Below, in pieces: positions 33,733 through 45,039 of a DNA stretch of 64,000 bases (positions are counted from its first letter, which is position 1; every line of letters starts with the position of its first letter). Source of the DNA: Ophiobolus disseminans. Its lineage: Eukaryota; Ascomycota; Dothideomycetes; Pleosporales; Phaeosphaeriaceae. A model generated the notes under the pieces. That model saw only the letters and a program-made list of their open reading frames with translations. It had not been told where the DNA came from and made no database searches. The stretch is taken from the NCBI GenBank assembly GCA_010093685.1, contig MU006241.1, positions 712,148-776,147 of the forward strand, in the 5' to 3' direction. A program made the position numbers and the translations under genes.

Positions 33733-36700
33733 TTAATCTACGCTTTCCATCTCCCAGAGGGCCTCATCTTCACTGGTCTCCCCGTTGCCATGACCTCCAC
33801 CCTCAACACCGACGTCGTGTGTCTCCACACCATATCCGTCGTCACTAGCTGCCGCTGGTGGTTGTTTTGGTATTGGTTTGTTCATGTATGGCAATGTACT
33901 CGCTGTCAGCGAGGTTGAGCCTACCACCCGTATTATCTCGTCGCAGTACTCCAAGAGCCTGCGGCGATCGAATCCATCGCTCGCATCGTCAGCACTCTCA
34001 AGCCACTTGCCAGCCGCCTCAACCATCTCGTCTCTCCAGTCGTATGGAGTGTGTGTCAGAGTATGGGCACCCACGTAAGAGGCTGTCAGTGGTGCGCCGC
34101 TCTGTAGCATTATAACTGTAATCTCGGCGGCCTGTAACGCGTCCTGTGGAGACTGAGAGCGAACACAGTGAAGGGTTCTCCAAGTCTCCCAAGGCGTGCT
34201 GATCTCCTCTGCAGGACCTAGAAATCTTTCGTTTAGGTCGCATCCAGCATTTAGAAGGATGCGAAAAATCTCGCTCGATGGAAGTTGCCATGTAGATTTC
34301 GAAATCTTTGAAAGTAAGGGCTGGTTCATTGCATGGTAGAGAAGAGGGTACTGCTCATACTGTTGGAAGATGTTTCGTGATTGTGAAGTCACAAATGTGG
34401 CTACGTCGTAGTCGCGGACGAAGCTGATCATATTGGCCTCGATAGCCAGCAACAGAGCCGCATCGTCGAGTGCCAAGTGGTTTTCGTCCAGACCAAAGAA
34501 AAAGCTATGTTGGTTGGTAGAGTTACGCTCCACATCAATGGCATATCTCTCCGTAGAAGTGGTGTACATGTGTGTGGAGATTGGACCATGCGAAGACTTT
34601 TCGCGCTGCTGCATCAACGCGAGTGCCAAATGGCTCAGCGTTGAAGACGTGGTAGTAGGATGTATTTCTTCGAGCTTTTGGGCGTACACTACGCTTTCTC
34701 TGGTGAGATCACGTGTGTAGTCCGATATCTCAAGTGGCGTGTCCTGGAGGTACAACAAAAACGAAGACATGTACGACAAGACGATTGTCGCATCGAATCC
34801 GCTGTCGTTGGTCTGTAAACAGTCCAGATCCCAAATGCCAGGAGTATTGAGGAATTCGAATACGGTTCGGTGCATAAAGTCGACTGATGAATTGACGAGA
34901 CCTTCGAGGGGCCCAGAGTGGAGTGTAGCGACACGATGAACCTCTAGAAGACCCATGCAGCGACTACGCAGACGACCTTCTAACATTGCGCACTTCGCTC
35001 TTTGTTCTTCGAGTGATTGCTTCTTGAAACTCTGTAGGGACGGAATACTCAAGTTGTTGCCATCCGCCCAAGCGAGTGCCAGTGTGGAGATGCTGTCCGA
35101 AATCTCTAACAAGCGGCTTTTGTAACAAATCTGGAGGAGTTTGGCGGCCTGCGTGAGATAGCGTGGTGATATTCTATCTAGTATATGACGGAAGAGATCT
35201 TTAAGCTCAGGCGGAAGCTCATCGACTCGGCCTTGGAGCTCGCTAGGGTTGTCAAAAGCTGCAAATCCTTCCAGCAAGGAACGACACGCCAATACAACCC
35301 ATAAAAACACACCAGCAGCTTTCTTTTGGAGGTCGTCTATCAGCCTCTCCGTGACTGCGTCGTCCAAGGCCTTTAGCTCGGCAACGTAGGGGTGTGATCG
35401 CACAGTGTTGGCGACATACAGTTCAATATCGCCCTTGGTGAGATCTTGCAGTGCAAGGTTTGGCTTTGAAGAGAATGCCGCTACGCACGTATCAATGGGC
35501 CTGCTTGATAGCAGCACCTTGATATTGGGACATTTCGCAAGCTGCTGAACGAATGATATGCTGTACCGATGATCGCCGGAGAACTCATCGAGGCCATCAA
35601 TGAAAAAGACGTATGCGCCATCCTGTACATCAGTTCCCAGTCGCATGAAAGCTTGACTCAGTTCTTTTTCTGACGGAAGTGCTATCTCCATGCTATCGCT
35701 CTGTGCCTCCCGCCACATACTTGGTAGAGTGACGGGTATCAACGACGGAGCCACGCTGAGCACATGATATAGTAGGCCACGGGCGAGACCTTTCTGGGAC
35801 TTCTGTTCTTCTGTCCCAAGGTTCCACAAGAAGAAGCTGGCCATAGTCAGGGTTCGATCTCCAGCCCATTCCTTTAACATGTTTTTGACAGCTGGATGGT
35901 CGTATAGGTATTTCATCAAAGTAGATTTCCCGCTCCCGGGTTTTCCGGACACCCAGTAAATGTCGCGACCAGATCGCAGCCATTTGTTCAAGTCGCTCCA
36001 TGTAGCTGTCGATATTGGCGGATGGATGGCCCACTCTAGGGTCTGAGAATAGGCATCAGCAATGTTTTGCCTTCTATCGTCAATCAGGCGGAACCAAAGA
36101 CGGTCGAGCACTAAACGGGCACACTCTGCTGTGATGGCTTTATTGGTCTCATCAATGAGGTCCGTGTTGTAGTCTGTCGAGGCATGTAGGATGGCCTTTA
36201 GCATGCCAATATCCTGCACCCTGTTGATCTCTTTGCGTAGTTGAGTTCGGGCAGGGCCTTCCTGGTGTAAAGGAGGCAGCATCTTGTTCAAGCTAGCGAT
36301 GAGCTCCGATAGATCTCGAATGAGGCACTCAAACCTCTCCTTGTCTTTGATGACCCATTTGATCTTGGTAAAAGTCGAAAAGCCATTCCTACGATTCTCT
36401 GCTTGTAGATGCACCAGTTGGTCCTTTTGATCTAACCTGTAAAGTTGTTTGTTGTGCCATTGTGTAAGGTCCTGCGAGTCCTTGTGGAAACGAGACATGA
36501 GGCGGCGACTCATGACCGAGGATGCCTGGATGTCCTCATCTCTCTTCGCTGGTAGTACACCGTAACGACTCTGCAAATCAGTGCCATCCTGTAGAAGTAG
36601 CCGAATGCAGCCGAGTGTTCGTTCAGTGATCACCCTGATCTCTGGATCGTCTAGTCGCTTGTCGTACTGCTGACGCTTGAACAGCTGTAGTCTATCCGCC

Positions 36701-36864
36701 CATTGCAAGAGCAGGGTTTTCTCGATGTCAAGCTTCGTCTCAAGGATTTCATAGTCTTGACCCATGGACTTTGCGGCTGCAATCTGTGAGATCAGTCCAA
36801 CACAATCCTCAAAAACGCCGACCAGGGCGAGCGTGCCCAGTACGAGGCCTGCAACCTCAGCCAT
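33733..36864 (-). CDS. HeLo-NACHT STAND (NOD-like) protein
   Basis: An intronless 1043-residue protein. Residues 1 to about 200 match the HeLo (prion-inhibition and propagation) domain: MAEVAGLVLGTLALVGVFED, then GQDYEILETKLDIEKTLLLQ and an RYGVLP-type segment. A NACHT-type P-loop ATPase follows: SDLNKWLRSGRDIYWVSGKP, Walker A GKPGSGKST (about 307-315), Walker B YVFFIDGLDEFSG (about 418-430), and LLSSRP. The C-terminal ~450 residues are helical and carry no WD, ankyrin or TPR repeats that I can see; the end is acidic. In fungi, HeLo/HET-S-type N-termini with NACHT act in allorecognition and regulated cell death, where HeLo is a membrane-active executioner. Here that role is inferred. ATG 36864 gives the family start; upstream codons in frame have no ATG. 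Confidence 0.9.
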   Translation of the reverse strand: MAEVAGLVLGTLALVGVFEDCVGLISQIAAAKSMGQDYEILETKLDIEKTLLLQWADRLQLFKRQQYDKRLDDPEIRVITERTLGCIRLLLQDGTDLQSRYGVLPAKRDEDIQASSVMSRRLMSRFHKDSQDLTQWHNKQLYRLDQKDQLVHLQAENRRNGFSTFTKIKWVIKDKERFECLIRDLSELIASLNKMLPPLHQEGPARTQLRKEINRVQDIGMLKAILHASTDYNTDLIDETNKAITAECARLVLDRLWFRLIDDRRQNIADAYSQTLEWAIHPPISTATWSDLNKWLRSGRDIYWVSGKPGSGKSTLMKYLYDHPAVKNMLKEWAGDRTLTMASFFLWNLGTEEQKSQKGLARGLLYHVLSVAPSLIPVTLPSMWREAQSDSMEIALPSEKELSQAFMRLGTDVQDGAYVFFIDGLDEFSGDHRYSISFVQQLAKCPNIKVLLSSRPIDTCVAAFSSKPNLALQDLTKGDIELYVANTVRSHPYVAELKALDDAVTERLIDDLQKKAAGVFLWVVLACRSLLEGFAAFDNPSELQGRVDELPPELKDLFRHILDRISPRYLTQAAKLLQICYKSRLLEISDSISTLALAWADGNNLSIPSLQSFKKQSLEEQRAKCAMLEGRLRSRCMGLLEVHRVATLHSGPLEGLVNSSVDFMHRTVFEFLNTPGIWDLDCLQTNDSGFDATIVLSYMSSFLLYLQDTPLEISDYTRDLTRESVVYAQKLEEIHPTTTSSTLSHLALALMQQREKSSHGPISTHMYTTSTERYAIDVERNSTNQHSFFFGLDENHLALDDAALLLAIEANMISFVRDYDVATFVTSQSRNIFQQYEQYPLLYHAMNQPLLSKISKSTWQLPSSEIFRILLNAGCDLNERFLGPAEEISTPWETWRTLHCVRSQSPQDALQAAEITVIMLQSGAPLTASYVGAHTLTHTPYDWRDEMVEAAGKWLESADDASDGFDRRRLLEYCDEIIRVVGSTSLTASTLPYMNKPIPKQPPAAASDDGYGVETHDVGVEGGGHGNGETSEDEALWEMESVD

Positions 36865-37573
36865 CCTATTCAACCAGGATTGGTGCTCTTGATGAAAGAA
36901 TTGGAGTTCAAATACTGCTGATCTTGGATAGACTCTTCGAAAGCGCTTCAAAATACGTCGAGTGCCTTCATAATTAAGACGAGACTGGTTGCTGTGTAGT
37001 AAGCCACATGATCATGTATCCATAGGGTAACAAATTCTTTCGAGGTGGCAGTGCTCCGAAGTTCAGCCTTGCAGCTTGGCCTTCAAGAGGGGAGGGGCGA
37101 TCTGACAAGAGCTGACGAACGCGGCTGCAAACCCCTCTCTAAGCGGACTGCAGCTGTAGCTTAGCTCAACCCGTTCCTAAGTCCGTCACCACATTAGCAA
37201 AACGACCTGATAGTGTCGCCTCCCTGCCATGTATGTCCATTGAACTACTGTATGCAGATCAATTCATCCAAGATCTTGCTCTTCTAGAGCTTGATTAGTT
37301 AAGACATGTTAAGAATCATTTGCTTGACGGATGTTTATCATTAAGCATTGCATTCTCCGAGTATGCAAGCTAGATGTGGGCATGTAAAGAACTAAACTGT
37401 TCCCCTCCACTATTCATGCGTAAATACAAATCTCAAGGTATGTAGAGAAAACCAGGGGTATATCCTTCACTAACTCCTCAGTATGCCTTCACTTGAACGC
37501 CAAACATTTGGGAAACACCATGTTCACACACACGAAAAGAAAAACGAATGCAATATTCGGAGCAACACATGCC
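36865..37573. other. intergenic region
   Basis: 709 bp between two minus-strand genes: the NACHT promoter and the 3' side of the SP-RING gene. AT-richer from 37200 to 37440. No gene or repeat recognised. Confidence 0.5.
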
Positions 37574-40500
37574 TCAGTCGCTAAGATCAATGATTTCAGC
37601 CTGTGCTGGTATGGATGCGCGGGAGACCACTGGTGTTGGCGGCTCGTCAGACGGCCCTCGATCCGACACGCCGTTGGGGTCGCGCACCTCAACCTTTGGC
37701 TTCCAGGACCCGTCTTGATGAACGATGATTGCTCGTGTCTTCGACCGACCTTGCGCATCGAGCACTTCCTTGACTTCTTCCAGGAAACCGTCAACAACCA
37801 GATGATGTGGCCTCGCATCTGCATTACAGATCGGGCAGCGCCATAAATCAGGCAACGAGGCGTCGCCTTTCCGTTTTCGAGTCTCCAAGAAAGTGTCAAG
37901 ATCGAAGCAGTCGTTGTGGAGGCATGCTTTGCTCCGGACTGGTATGTCGCATATCTTGGAAGCACTGAAAGGATCGAAAAGATTGATTGTCAGGTTACTC
38001 TCGACAATGGCTATTTCGTCATCCTCACTGCTTCCAGAAAGCTTAGTCTGGATACCCGCAAGAACTTGTTGGGCCGGTATGCGAAACTTCTCGAGACAGT
38101 GCTGCCTTACAGAGTTGTGAGAAATGACGCCAAGAACCTCGATGGCGATGAGGTACTTTCGATAAGAAGTATCGTTGGATTGCGTCATGACCGTCATCTC
38201 CAAAATGTTTTCGCCTTCTTTTATTATTCCTGTGATGTCTATGGGAAGATCTTTGCCGTGGTGCACCTTTTTTCGCTGCTGTAGAGAAGTGCCGTTCAAA
38301 GTAAAATACGAGTACGGTATCCAAGAGGTATCGGTTGTCGCCCAGACATGTTCGTTTGGTAAGTCAGCAGCGGGCCACTTGATGCAGCGCACACGGACGG
38401 TTTTACTTCGCGTGTTGACCGCTCTACTATCAGCTCCACCCGGTACTGTTGGGACAGCCGCAGGGATGCACTTGGCCAATTCTGGACCGACAGTAAAGAC
38501 ACGCCTCTCTATAGCTGCACCTGCAATAGTGAGCCGCGTCGGAGGTGTAATATAGCCTTGAACAAAGTGGTACAAAGGTGACGCAGGCAACTGAGCCTGC
38601 AGGATGGGGCTTCTGAGATTCGCTTGATGAAGGCTAAATCGCGCGGGATTAGGCTGGCGCTGCTGGGGCTGGACCCATGCAGGTGGCGGGAGTAAAGGCA
38701 CGGGCGGTCGCGGCTGTTGTGGCCGTCGCTGCTGTTGTAGCTGTTGTTGCTGTGGAGATTGCTGCTGGTGCTGTACTTGAGGCTGTGATGGTAGTATATG
38801 TGGGGTGGGCACTGGATGTGTACGGGGCCGCCCTCGCCCTCGAGTTTGATGAATCGCAGCCTGTGCTGAATGTTTGTGGATTGGGCGGCGGTTTCGTGAC
38901 GACATCTCAGCTTCGATTGCAGCGAGCTGAGAATCTAGACTCCTTTGTACTGGCTGTTGTTGGGTATGTACAATACGTTGCTGAGCGTAGGGGGAGATGG
39001 TGTTGTGAGGTGACGGCAGTGAATATCCTTGGTGGCGCAAGGTGCCCTCGAATCCTTCGACCAATTGCTTCAGCAGAGTGCCCCAATGACGCAAATCTTC
39101 TTTGTTGCCTTGCAGCACCTGAGTGATATCGAGTGGCTGAGCAGTCCGCTGGTAATAGGCGGCCTGGTTTTGCTGGAAGATGTTGACCGCTTCGACTTCG
39201 TATTGAGACTGCAGGGCATTCCTTGGTACCTCTCGCCAGATGCGTCGCAGGATAGCTGTAAACAGCAGGCGTTGGAAGGTTGTGGATTCGAGACCTAGAT
39301 AATGCGCAAGTTCCCACGTGACTGGCGGGAAACGCCTTCCCTCACAGGTGAGTTTGAGCGACTCGTAATTGGTCGACGATGCAACAAACGACAGGAATCC
39401 CTGTGCTTGCTCTTCGAAACCTGCTGGCCACTTTGTTCGAATCACCTCTATGTGATAGGGATAGTTGGAGAAGAAGTGCAGTACCGTAGGCGAGAGTTTC
39501 TGGTTCGAGTCGAGCACATCTCTCAATACAGCCAAGCCCTTTTCCAGGCCGAGTGTGTTTCGCAGCTCAGCAGGCACCAGGCTCGGGTTGAAGTCAAGCA
39601 GGCAATAGAGTTGGTGCATAACAAGATACGGCCAGTCGTCTCTCTCGGTTGCATCCCTGAGGACATTGAGTCGCCTTCCGTCCCGCTGGTGCTCCGGTGA
39701 GACGGCGAAAGAGGCCTGGAAAGTAGTCAGGACTTGTATACATTCCTGGCGCGTGTACCAGCTTGGCTCGAGGTTCACAAATTGGGGAGTCTGGAAGAAA
39801 CCTGGAGGGATGTGACTGGGGCTTTCCGTGGGCACGCCATGGGGAGGAGGCCCTGTGCTGCGGGACAATGTTCTCGGAGGGCCCAATGGAGCCTGTGCCT
39901 GGGGGGATGCCACTTGGCCATTCGAGAGCTGACCAAACGACGGGCTGCGGCTGTGCACCTGCTGCAGCTGGGGACTGCCGATGGGTGCGTGCGATATGGA
40001 GGCGTGGCGGGGAAAGTCGGGGTAGGCGGGTTGCGAGAAGTTTGGTTGGATGGGCTGGTCGGGCGTACCTGCCAGTGCTGGGAGCCGCACCTGACGGGCG
40101 TGTTTCTGTGCCTGTGTCGGCGCTCCCGCGTCCACGGCGGACCGCTTGGCGCCAGTGGACGCACGTCGGGCGTCGTCCATGAAGACGGTCTCCAGCGGCG
40201 TCTCGGGCGCGTAGGCCGCCTGCTCGTCGTCCAGCTCGAGGAAGTCGATGTTTGCGAAGGCGCTGCCTCGACGCACGGCGGGTACGAGCGCGTTGCTAGG
40301 GTTTTCCTCGCTCGGCGTCGGCGACGGAAAGACGGTGACGAGGGAGGCGGCGTGGTGGCCATTGTTTGGGCGGGTCACGACGTTGGCAAGCTGAGGTGAC
40401 GTCGAGTTCGAGGCCGGCTGCGTCTCGACGGTCGGACGGGCTGCTTCTGTCGCACGCGGCTGTGGGTCGGGTTTCCGTGGGCGCCCTCTCTTGCGCACTG

Positions 40501-40657
40501 TGAAGGGGAGCGGGCTCGCAGTGAGCTCAGACGGCGTGAGGTGTGCGCTGGGGTTCGCGGCCTGCATCCAGCTCTTCTGGCGCCCCCCGAGGTTGCCCAG
40601 CGCATAGTTGAGCGTCTGCGCCGTGGCATCCTTCACCGGGCGGTCCTCAGTAGCCAT
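37574..40657 (-). CDS. SP-RING (MIZ) zinc-finger protein with AT-hooks, likely SUMO ligase
   Basis: An intronless 1027-residue protein. AT-hook-like motifs KRGRPRKP (about residue 56) and RGRGRPRTHP (about 608) flank Pro/Ser-rich and Gln-rich stretches. A folded segment (about 740-890: TVRVRCIKWPAADLPNEHVW, ITGIIKEGENILEMTV) resembles the PINIT region. The SP-RING follows at about 895-955: CDIPVRSKACLHNDCFDLD and WRCPICNADARPHHLVVDGF, with the Cys/His pattern of Siz/PIAS proteins. The last residues are EIIDLSD, a SUMO-interacting motif in the Siz/PIAS position. E3 SUMO ligase activity at chromatin is inferred. No SAP domain is visible at the N-terminus; the AT-hooks may replace it. ATG 40657 (MATEDRPVKD) is the first in frame. 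Head-to-head with the Boi-like gene. Confidence 0.85.
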   Translation of the reverse strand: MATEDRPVKDATAQTLNYALGNLGGRQKSWMQAANPSAHLTPSELTASPLPFTVRKRGRPRKPDPQPRATEAARPTVETQPASNSTSPQLANVVTRPNNGHHAASLVTVFPSPTPSEENPSNALVPAVRRGSAFANIDFLELDDEQAAYAPETPLETVFMDDARRASTGAKRSAVDAGAPTQAQKHARQVRLPALAGTPDQPIQPNFSQPAYPDFPRHASISHAPIGSPQLQQVHSRSPSFGQLSNGQVASPQAQAPLGPPRTLSRSTGPPPHGVPTESPSHIPPGFFQTPQFVNLEPSWYTRQECIQVLTTFQASFAVSPEHQRDGRRLNVLRDATERDDWPYLVMHQLYCLLDFNPSLVPAELRNTLGLEKGLAVLRDVLDSNQKLSPTVLHFFSNYPYHIEVIRTKWPAGFEEQAQGFLSFVASSTNYESLKLTCEGRRFPPVTWELAHYLGLESTTFQRLLFTAILRRIWREVPRNALQSQYEVEAVNIFQQNQAAYYQRTAQPLDITQVLQGNKEDLRHWGTLLKQLVEGFEGTLRHQGYSLPSPHNTISPYAQQRIVHTQQQPVQRSLDSQLAAIEAEMSSRNRRPIHKHSAQAAIHQTRGRGRPRTHPVPTPHILPSQPQVQHQQQSPQQQQLQQQRRPQQPRPPVPLLPPPAWVQPQQRQPNPARFSLHQANLRSPILQAQLPASPLYHFVQGYITPPTRLTIAGAAIERRVFTVGPELAKCIPAAVPTVPGGADSRAVNTRSKTVRVRCIKWPAADLPNEHVWATTDTSWIPYSYFTLNGTSLQQRKKVHHGKDLPIDITGIIKEGENILEMTVMTQSNDTSYRKYLIAIEVLGVISHNSVRQHCLEKFRIPAQQVLAGIQTKLSGSSEDDEIAIVESNLTINLFDPFSASKICDIPVRSKACLHNDCFDLDTFLETRKRKGDASLPDLWRCPICNADARPHHLVVDGFLEEVKEVLDAQGRSKTRAIIVHQDGSWKPKVEVRDPNGVSDRGPSDEPPTPVVSRASIPAQAEIIDLSD

Positions 40658-41441
40658 CCCTCTCAAACGAGATCAGACGGAAGGTTCAGCACGGGTCTTG
40701 TCTCTTAGAGGCCTGCTGCGTATGACGCATTGGACCAGTGGAGCCTGCAGAGCGTGCGGGGAGTTTCATGTCGCGGGCAGGAGGGCCGGGCCGCGTCTAG
40801 ATGTGCACATGAGGTGGCATATCAGCACGGTGGGCGACTACACGGCGGGCACGATGTCAACGGCGGCGAGAGAGAGCGGAGGGGCAGGCGCGACGGCGGT
40901 GGGCGACATGAGTGCCTGGGGCAGGCGCGAGTCGACAGGTCGAATGCACGCTAACGCGGCCAAGGCCAGAGGAGACAGCAATCTTTCGCGATGGCGCATC
41001 GTGCTGGTGCCGGCGGCGGCAATGACAGCGGCGGAGGCAGGCTGCGCGCGGATTCGACGATCCGACGATTCGACGCCGTCTTCACTTTATTCTCGGTCGG
41101 CTATTGTCAGCGTGATGCAATGCGGCGCCCTGGCAAGCGAGGCAACGTGTCGCACGGCGAGCCCAGCAATATCGCTGGCGGGCATACATAATCAGAGCTA
41201 GCCTCGTCCACCACTGATTGCGTTCCTGTGCGTGCTCGCGGCACTAAGAATAGGGCCACCACAACCTCACATCCCCCACACCACACCCGTCGCCCGGCCT
41301 CTCCCCTCTGCCACGGACGATCCCTGGAGCTGGAAGCGGCCCTCTGTTGTCCGATTCCGAGCCATGATGAGATGAACGGCGGTTGTTGCATGCTTGGGTG
41401 ACCGTCTCTCCTCCATCCCACCTCCCGCGGCCGCCGCAAAC
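40658..41441. promoter_or_regulatory. divergent promoter, SP-RING gene / Boi-like gene
   Basis: 784 bp between two head-to-head ATGs, GC-rich with several purine-rich tracts. It must contain both promoters and 5' UTRs. No TATA box stands out. Confidence 0.45.
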
Positions 41442-44400
41442 ATGGCCCAACGCTCGCACACGGAGCAGTGCAGGCCGGGAGACACGCTCGTGGTTGTCCG
41501 TACGTAGGCCCAACGGTGTGGCGGCAGTCGATGCAGGCGACGGCGGCTGACAGTGACATGCGCAGACGAGTTCCTGGCCCGTAGCCCCGACGAGCTCAAT
41601 CTGCGGCGCGGGGACCGCATCGAGCTGATCGAGCGCGACGACGACTTTGGCGACGGCTGGTTCCTGGGCAAGAACACGGAGACGGGCGAGAATGGCCTCT
41701 TCCCCGAGGGTATGTGGCTCTCGAGTTGCGCATGGCGGGCGACGCATATCTGACCTGACTGCAGTATACACGCGCCCGGCGCCCAAGCCCACGCCCGTAC
41801 CCACCATGATGTCGCGCACCCCCTCGCAGGCGTCGACCAGAGCACCAGCGCAGCCCCCGCTGCCGCCCGCCGCGGCCTCCCTCGAGCCGCCGCCCGCCCA
41901 GGCGTCGCCCACGACGGCCGCGAACACGCCCGCACCGCTCAAGGCGAGCCAGGGCACCGAGCCGCTGAACTTTGGGCCAGCAGCGCCCGCGCCCGACGTC
42001 CTGCGCCGCACGTCGCTCAACACGACCCCCCGCAGCATCAGCATGACGCTCAGCGGCGAGGCGCCCCCCGAGGACGAAGCCATTGGCAGCCCTGTCATGC
42101 ACGAGACGCTGAGCGTCATCGACGAGCACATCACCGACATGAGCACGCCGCGGCACAGCGTCGTGGCCAAGGACCATCGCATCAACGACTCGGGCAGCGA
42201 GTACAGCAGCCACCACCGTCTCTCCTACGTCAACGGCCGCGAGACGGATGAGGAGGAGCTCGGCGCGCACACCGAGGACGAGGTCAAGACATGGTCGCCC
42301 GCCCGCGTCGCCGAGTATCTCGAGGACGTGGGCGTAGAGAAGCGGCACTGCGACGTCTTCCGCGACCAGGACATCGACGGCGAGGCCCTCCTGGGCGTCG
42401 ACCGCAACTTCATCTTCATGCAGGAGTTCGACCTCGGGCCCATGGGGCCCCGCCTGCGCACGTGGATGAAGATCAACGCCCTGCAGCTCGAGGTCAAGAC
42501 GGCCAAGGAGGCGCCCAAGGTGCTGCCGCACGCTCCCTCCTTCGACGGCCACGACGACGCCACCCACGAGAGCGCCACCTCGCGCATGCGCGCCGCCTCG
42601 ACCAGCTCCGTCCTCCCGCGCATCCCCACGCTGCGGGAGAGCACCATGCGCCAGAACGCGCTGCCCCGCGCCGCCTCGTCGGCCGGCCGCTCCACCGCAG
42701 ACGCGACCACGCCCATCTTCCAGCACACGCCGGCCTCCCCTCCGCAGGGGTCGCCCACACGGCCCTCTGCTGCATCGGTGCGCAACATGAACCACAACCG
42801 CCGCCACTCGTCCATCGACTACAACCAGGGCGCGTCGCCGTCTGCGAAGCCCCCGCCGCCGGGCCCCATATCCAGCTCGCACCGGAAGACGCCCTCCTTC
42901 GACCGCGGCTGGACCATGGGCTCGCCGCAGAAGTCACCACAGGACCTGCGGCGGCCCTCGTCGTCGCACCACGCCTACTCCACCAGCGCCAACGGGACAA
43001 CATTCGACTCGAGGGAGCTCGGCTTGAACGACTCGGCCGACCTGGATCGGGGCTACTTCTCGGGTGGAGAAGTCGACAGCCGCAAGAACCGAAACGTGCT
43101 GCGGAAGCGAGAAAGCACCGGAGCGCACTCGCGCAATGCCAGCTACACCACCGACACCGGACGGCGCACGGCCTCGTTCAGCCGACGACACAGCAGGATT
43201 GGAAGCGTCGACTCGCTCGCACCCTCCGCTAGCCACACGTCTGCAGCGGCGAAGCAATACTTTGGCACCAACGGTAAAAGCGATCGCACCTTGAGCACAT
43301 TCGACTTTGTGCGCCCGTTGAAGCCTATGAACGAGACAAACCCCACAGTCACCAAGCTCACGTACGACTCGCACACTATCGACGCCATTGCAAACTCGCC
43401 GGCCATCGCAGGAAGCGAGACTTCGTCCACTGGGCGCGCCTCTCCCTCGCCAGCAGCCCACACGTCTTCACACTCGTTTTTCAAGAAGCCGCGCTCCACC
43501 GGTCTTCGAGCGATCTCCGATGCCATCACCGGTGGGGAAAAGGCCAATGCAAGCGCGGGCGATATGACCATGTCCCCCAACAAGGACTCCCCAATGCAAT
43601 CGCCGGCACGCACCGGCTCAACCACGCCGTCTGGAGCCTCCATCTCGAAGAGCTTCGAGCTCGACAAGGCAGACGCCAGCAGGCGTCACACCAGCAGCTC
43701 GACCGCTACCAAGGACGGCAAGAAGAAGGCCAAGAAGCACGGAACAAGTGCATACCTCAAGGGACGACAGCAAATACCACCCAAGGTGGCCATGGAAAAC
43801 TGCGATTACAGCGGTTGGATGAAGAAGAAGTCTTCGAGTCTGATGACCACCTGGAAGACACGTCTGTTTGTCCTACGCGGCCGACGGCTAGCCTACTACT
43901 ACTCCGAAAACGACACCGAAGAAAAGGGGCTCATCGACATCTCATCCCATCGCGTCCTGCCTGCCAATGATGAGAGAATGACGGGCTTGCATGCAACCAT
44001 TACGCGCGCTGCATCATCTCCTTCGTCACCGCAGAATGCGAATCTGCAGACCACAGCATCCACCGACAGTGCCAATGGCATCGAGGAGGACATGTCGGGC
44101 ATGTTCATCTTCAAGCTTGTGCCTCCCCGCGTCGGCCTGCAGCGAGGTGTGCAATTCACCAAGCCCATCGTACATTACTTTGCCGTGGATAATCTGGCAA
44201 TCGGACGGCTTTGGATGGCTGCTCTAATGAAGGCCACCATCGATCGTGACGAGGCACTCCCATTCACCACCACCTACCAGCAGAAGACCATATCACTTGA
44301 GAAGGCGCGCGCAATGCGACAACGACCACCAAATCTAATGGATGAAGAGGACGCTGAAACAGGCTCTGGTGATGCAGAAAAGAAGAGTGAATACTCGAAA

Positions 44401-44559
44401 GAGAGTATCCAAGACAGCATCATTCACGAAGAAGACGAAAAGGGGCTCGCGATCACCGGACTTGATGATGCAAAAGCGGTCCTCGCTTATGCAGAAGACA
44501 AAGACTCGACCACGGCCGGCGGTCCAGAGAAGCCTGCAGCAGCTGGCATCGCCACTTGA
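41442..44559 (+). CDS. Boi1/Boi2-type polarity protein (SH3-SAM-PH)
   Basis: A 998-residue scaffold from exons 41442-41499, 41566-41709 and 41765-44559 (introns 66 and 55 bp). Domains in order: SH3 at about residues 16-70 (DELNLRRGDRIELIERDDDF, GDGWFLGKN, LFPEVYTRP); SAM at about 240-305 (VKTWSPARVAEYLEDVGVEK); PH at about 740-900 (SGWMKKKSSSLMTTWKTRLF, VLRGRRLAYYYS), with an inserted loop. Long Ser/Thr/Pro-rich linkers separate them. Yeast Boi1/2 bind Bem1, Cdc42 and PIP2 and promote polarised exocytosis; hyphal-tip growth is the likely setting. The small first exons are needed to complete the SH3 domain and join in phase. The ATG at 41442 starts MAQRSHTEQCRPGD, the family N-terminal arrangement. 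Confidence 0.92.
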
Positions 44560-45039
44560 TCCAACACCAACCGCCCCTCATCGTTTACATTGATACCATA
44601 TGTCCCTTTCTTCAGCATACAGTACATGCTTTTTAATTTCTTTTCAGCCCGCAACTGCGTGGACAGTATCAAGGGCGGCGTCGTTTGCAGCCACGTTCGG
44701 AAGGTGGACTGGTTATATGGACATACATACCCCCTTCAACCCTCTCCTTTTTATTTGATTTAAAGCCACATATTGGTGACGAATCTCAATGACGGCACAT
44801 ATGGGATCGGTTGAGGAAAGTTCACTATGTAGTGTTACAGGTAGTGGTGGTAGATGTGTAATAGTACGGATTGGTGATTCATTCCGGCCCTGTGCATTGT
44901 CTCCTTTGGTGTTACCGTATAATCCCTTGTAACCAGGAATGGAGAACACGTCCGCCACTCACACTCTTTCTTGGCGCTCGACCTTTTTGCACGTTCCTGG
45001 TAGGCTTCTTACTGCCTCGCACCCTCTTACACGCTTTTG
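44560..45039. other. intergenic region
   Basis: 480 bp between two plus-strand genes; 3' UTR of the Boi-like gene and promoter of the next. Nothing else recognised. Confidence 0.5.

Noticed and set aside
36865..36951. 29-codon N-terminal extension of the HeLo-NACHT protein
   Set aside because: Opens at a TTG codon; ATG 36864 begins the HeLo domain exactly as in relatives.
41596..42882. 428-codon minus-strand open frame
   Set aside because: Antisense shadow of the Boi-like gene, whose GC-rich codons open the opposite strand; Arg/Gly-biased composition and no domain.
42291..43232. 313-codon plus-strand open frame in a second frame
   Set aside because: Shadow of the SAM-PH gene; low-complexity Arg/Pro/His composition, while the main frame shows clear domains.
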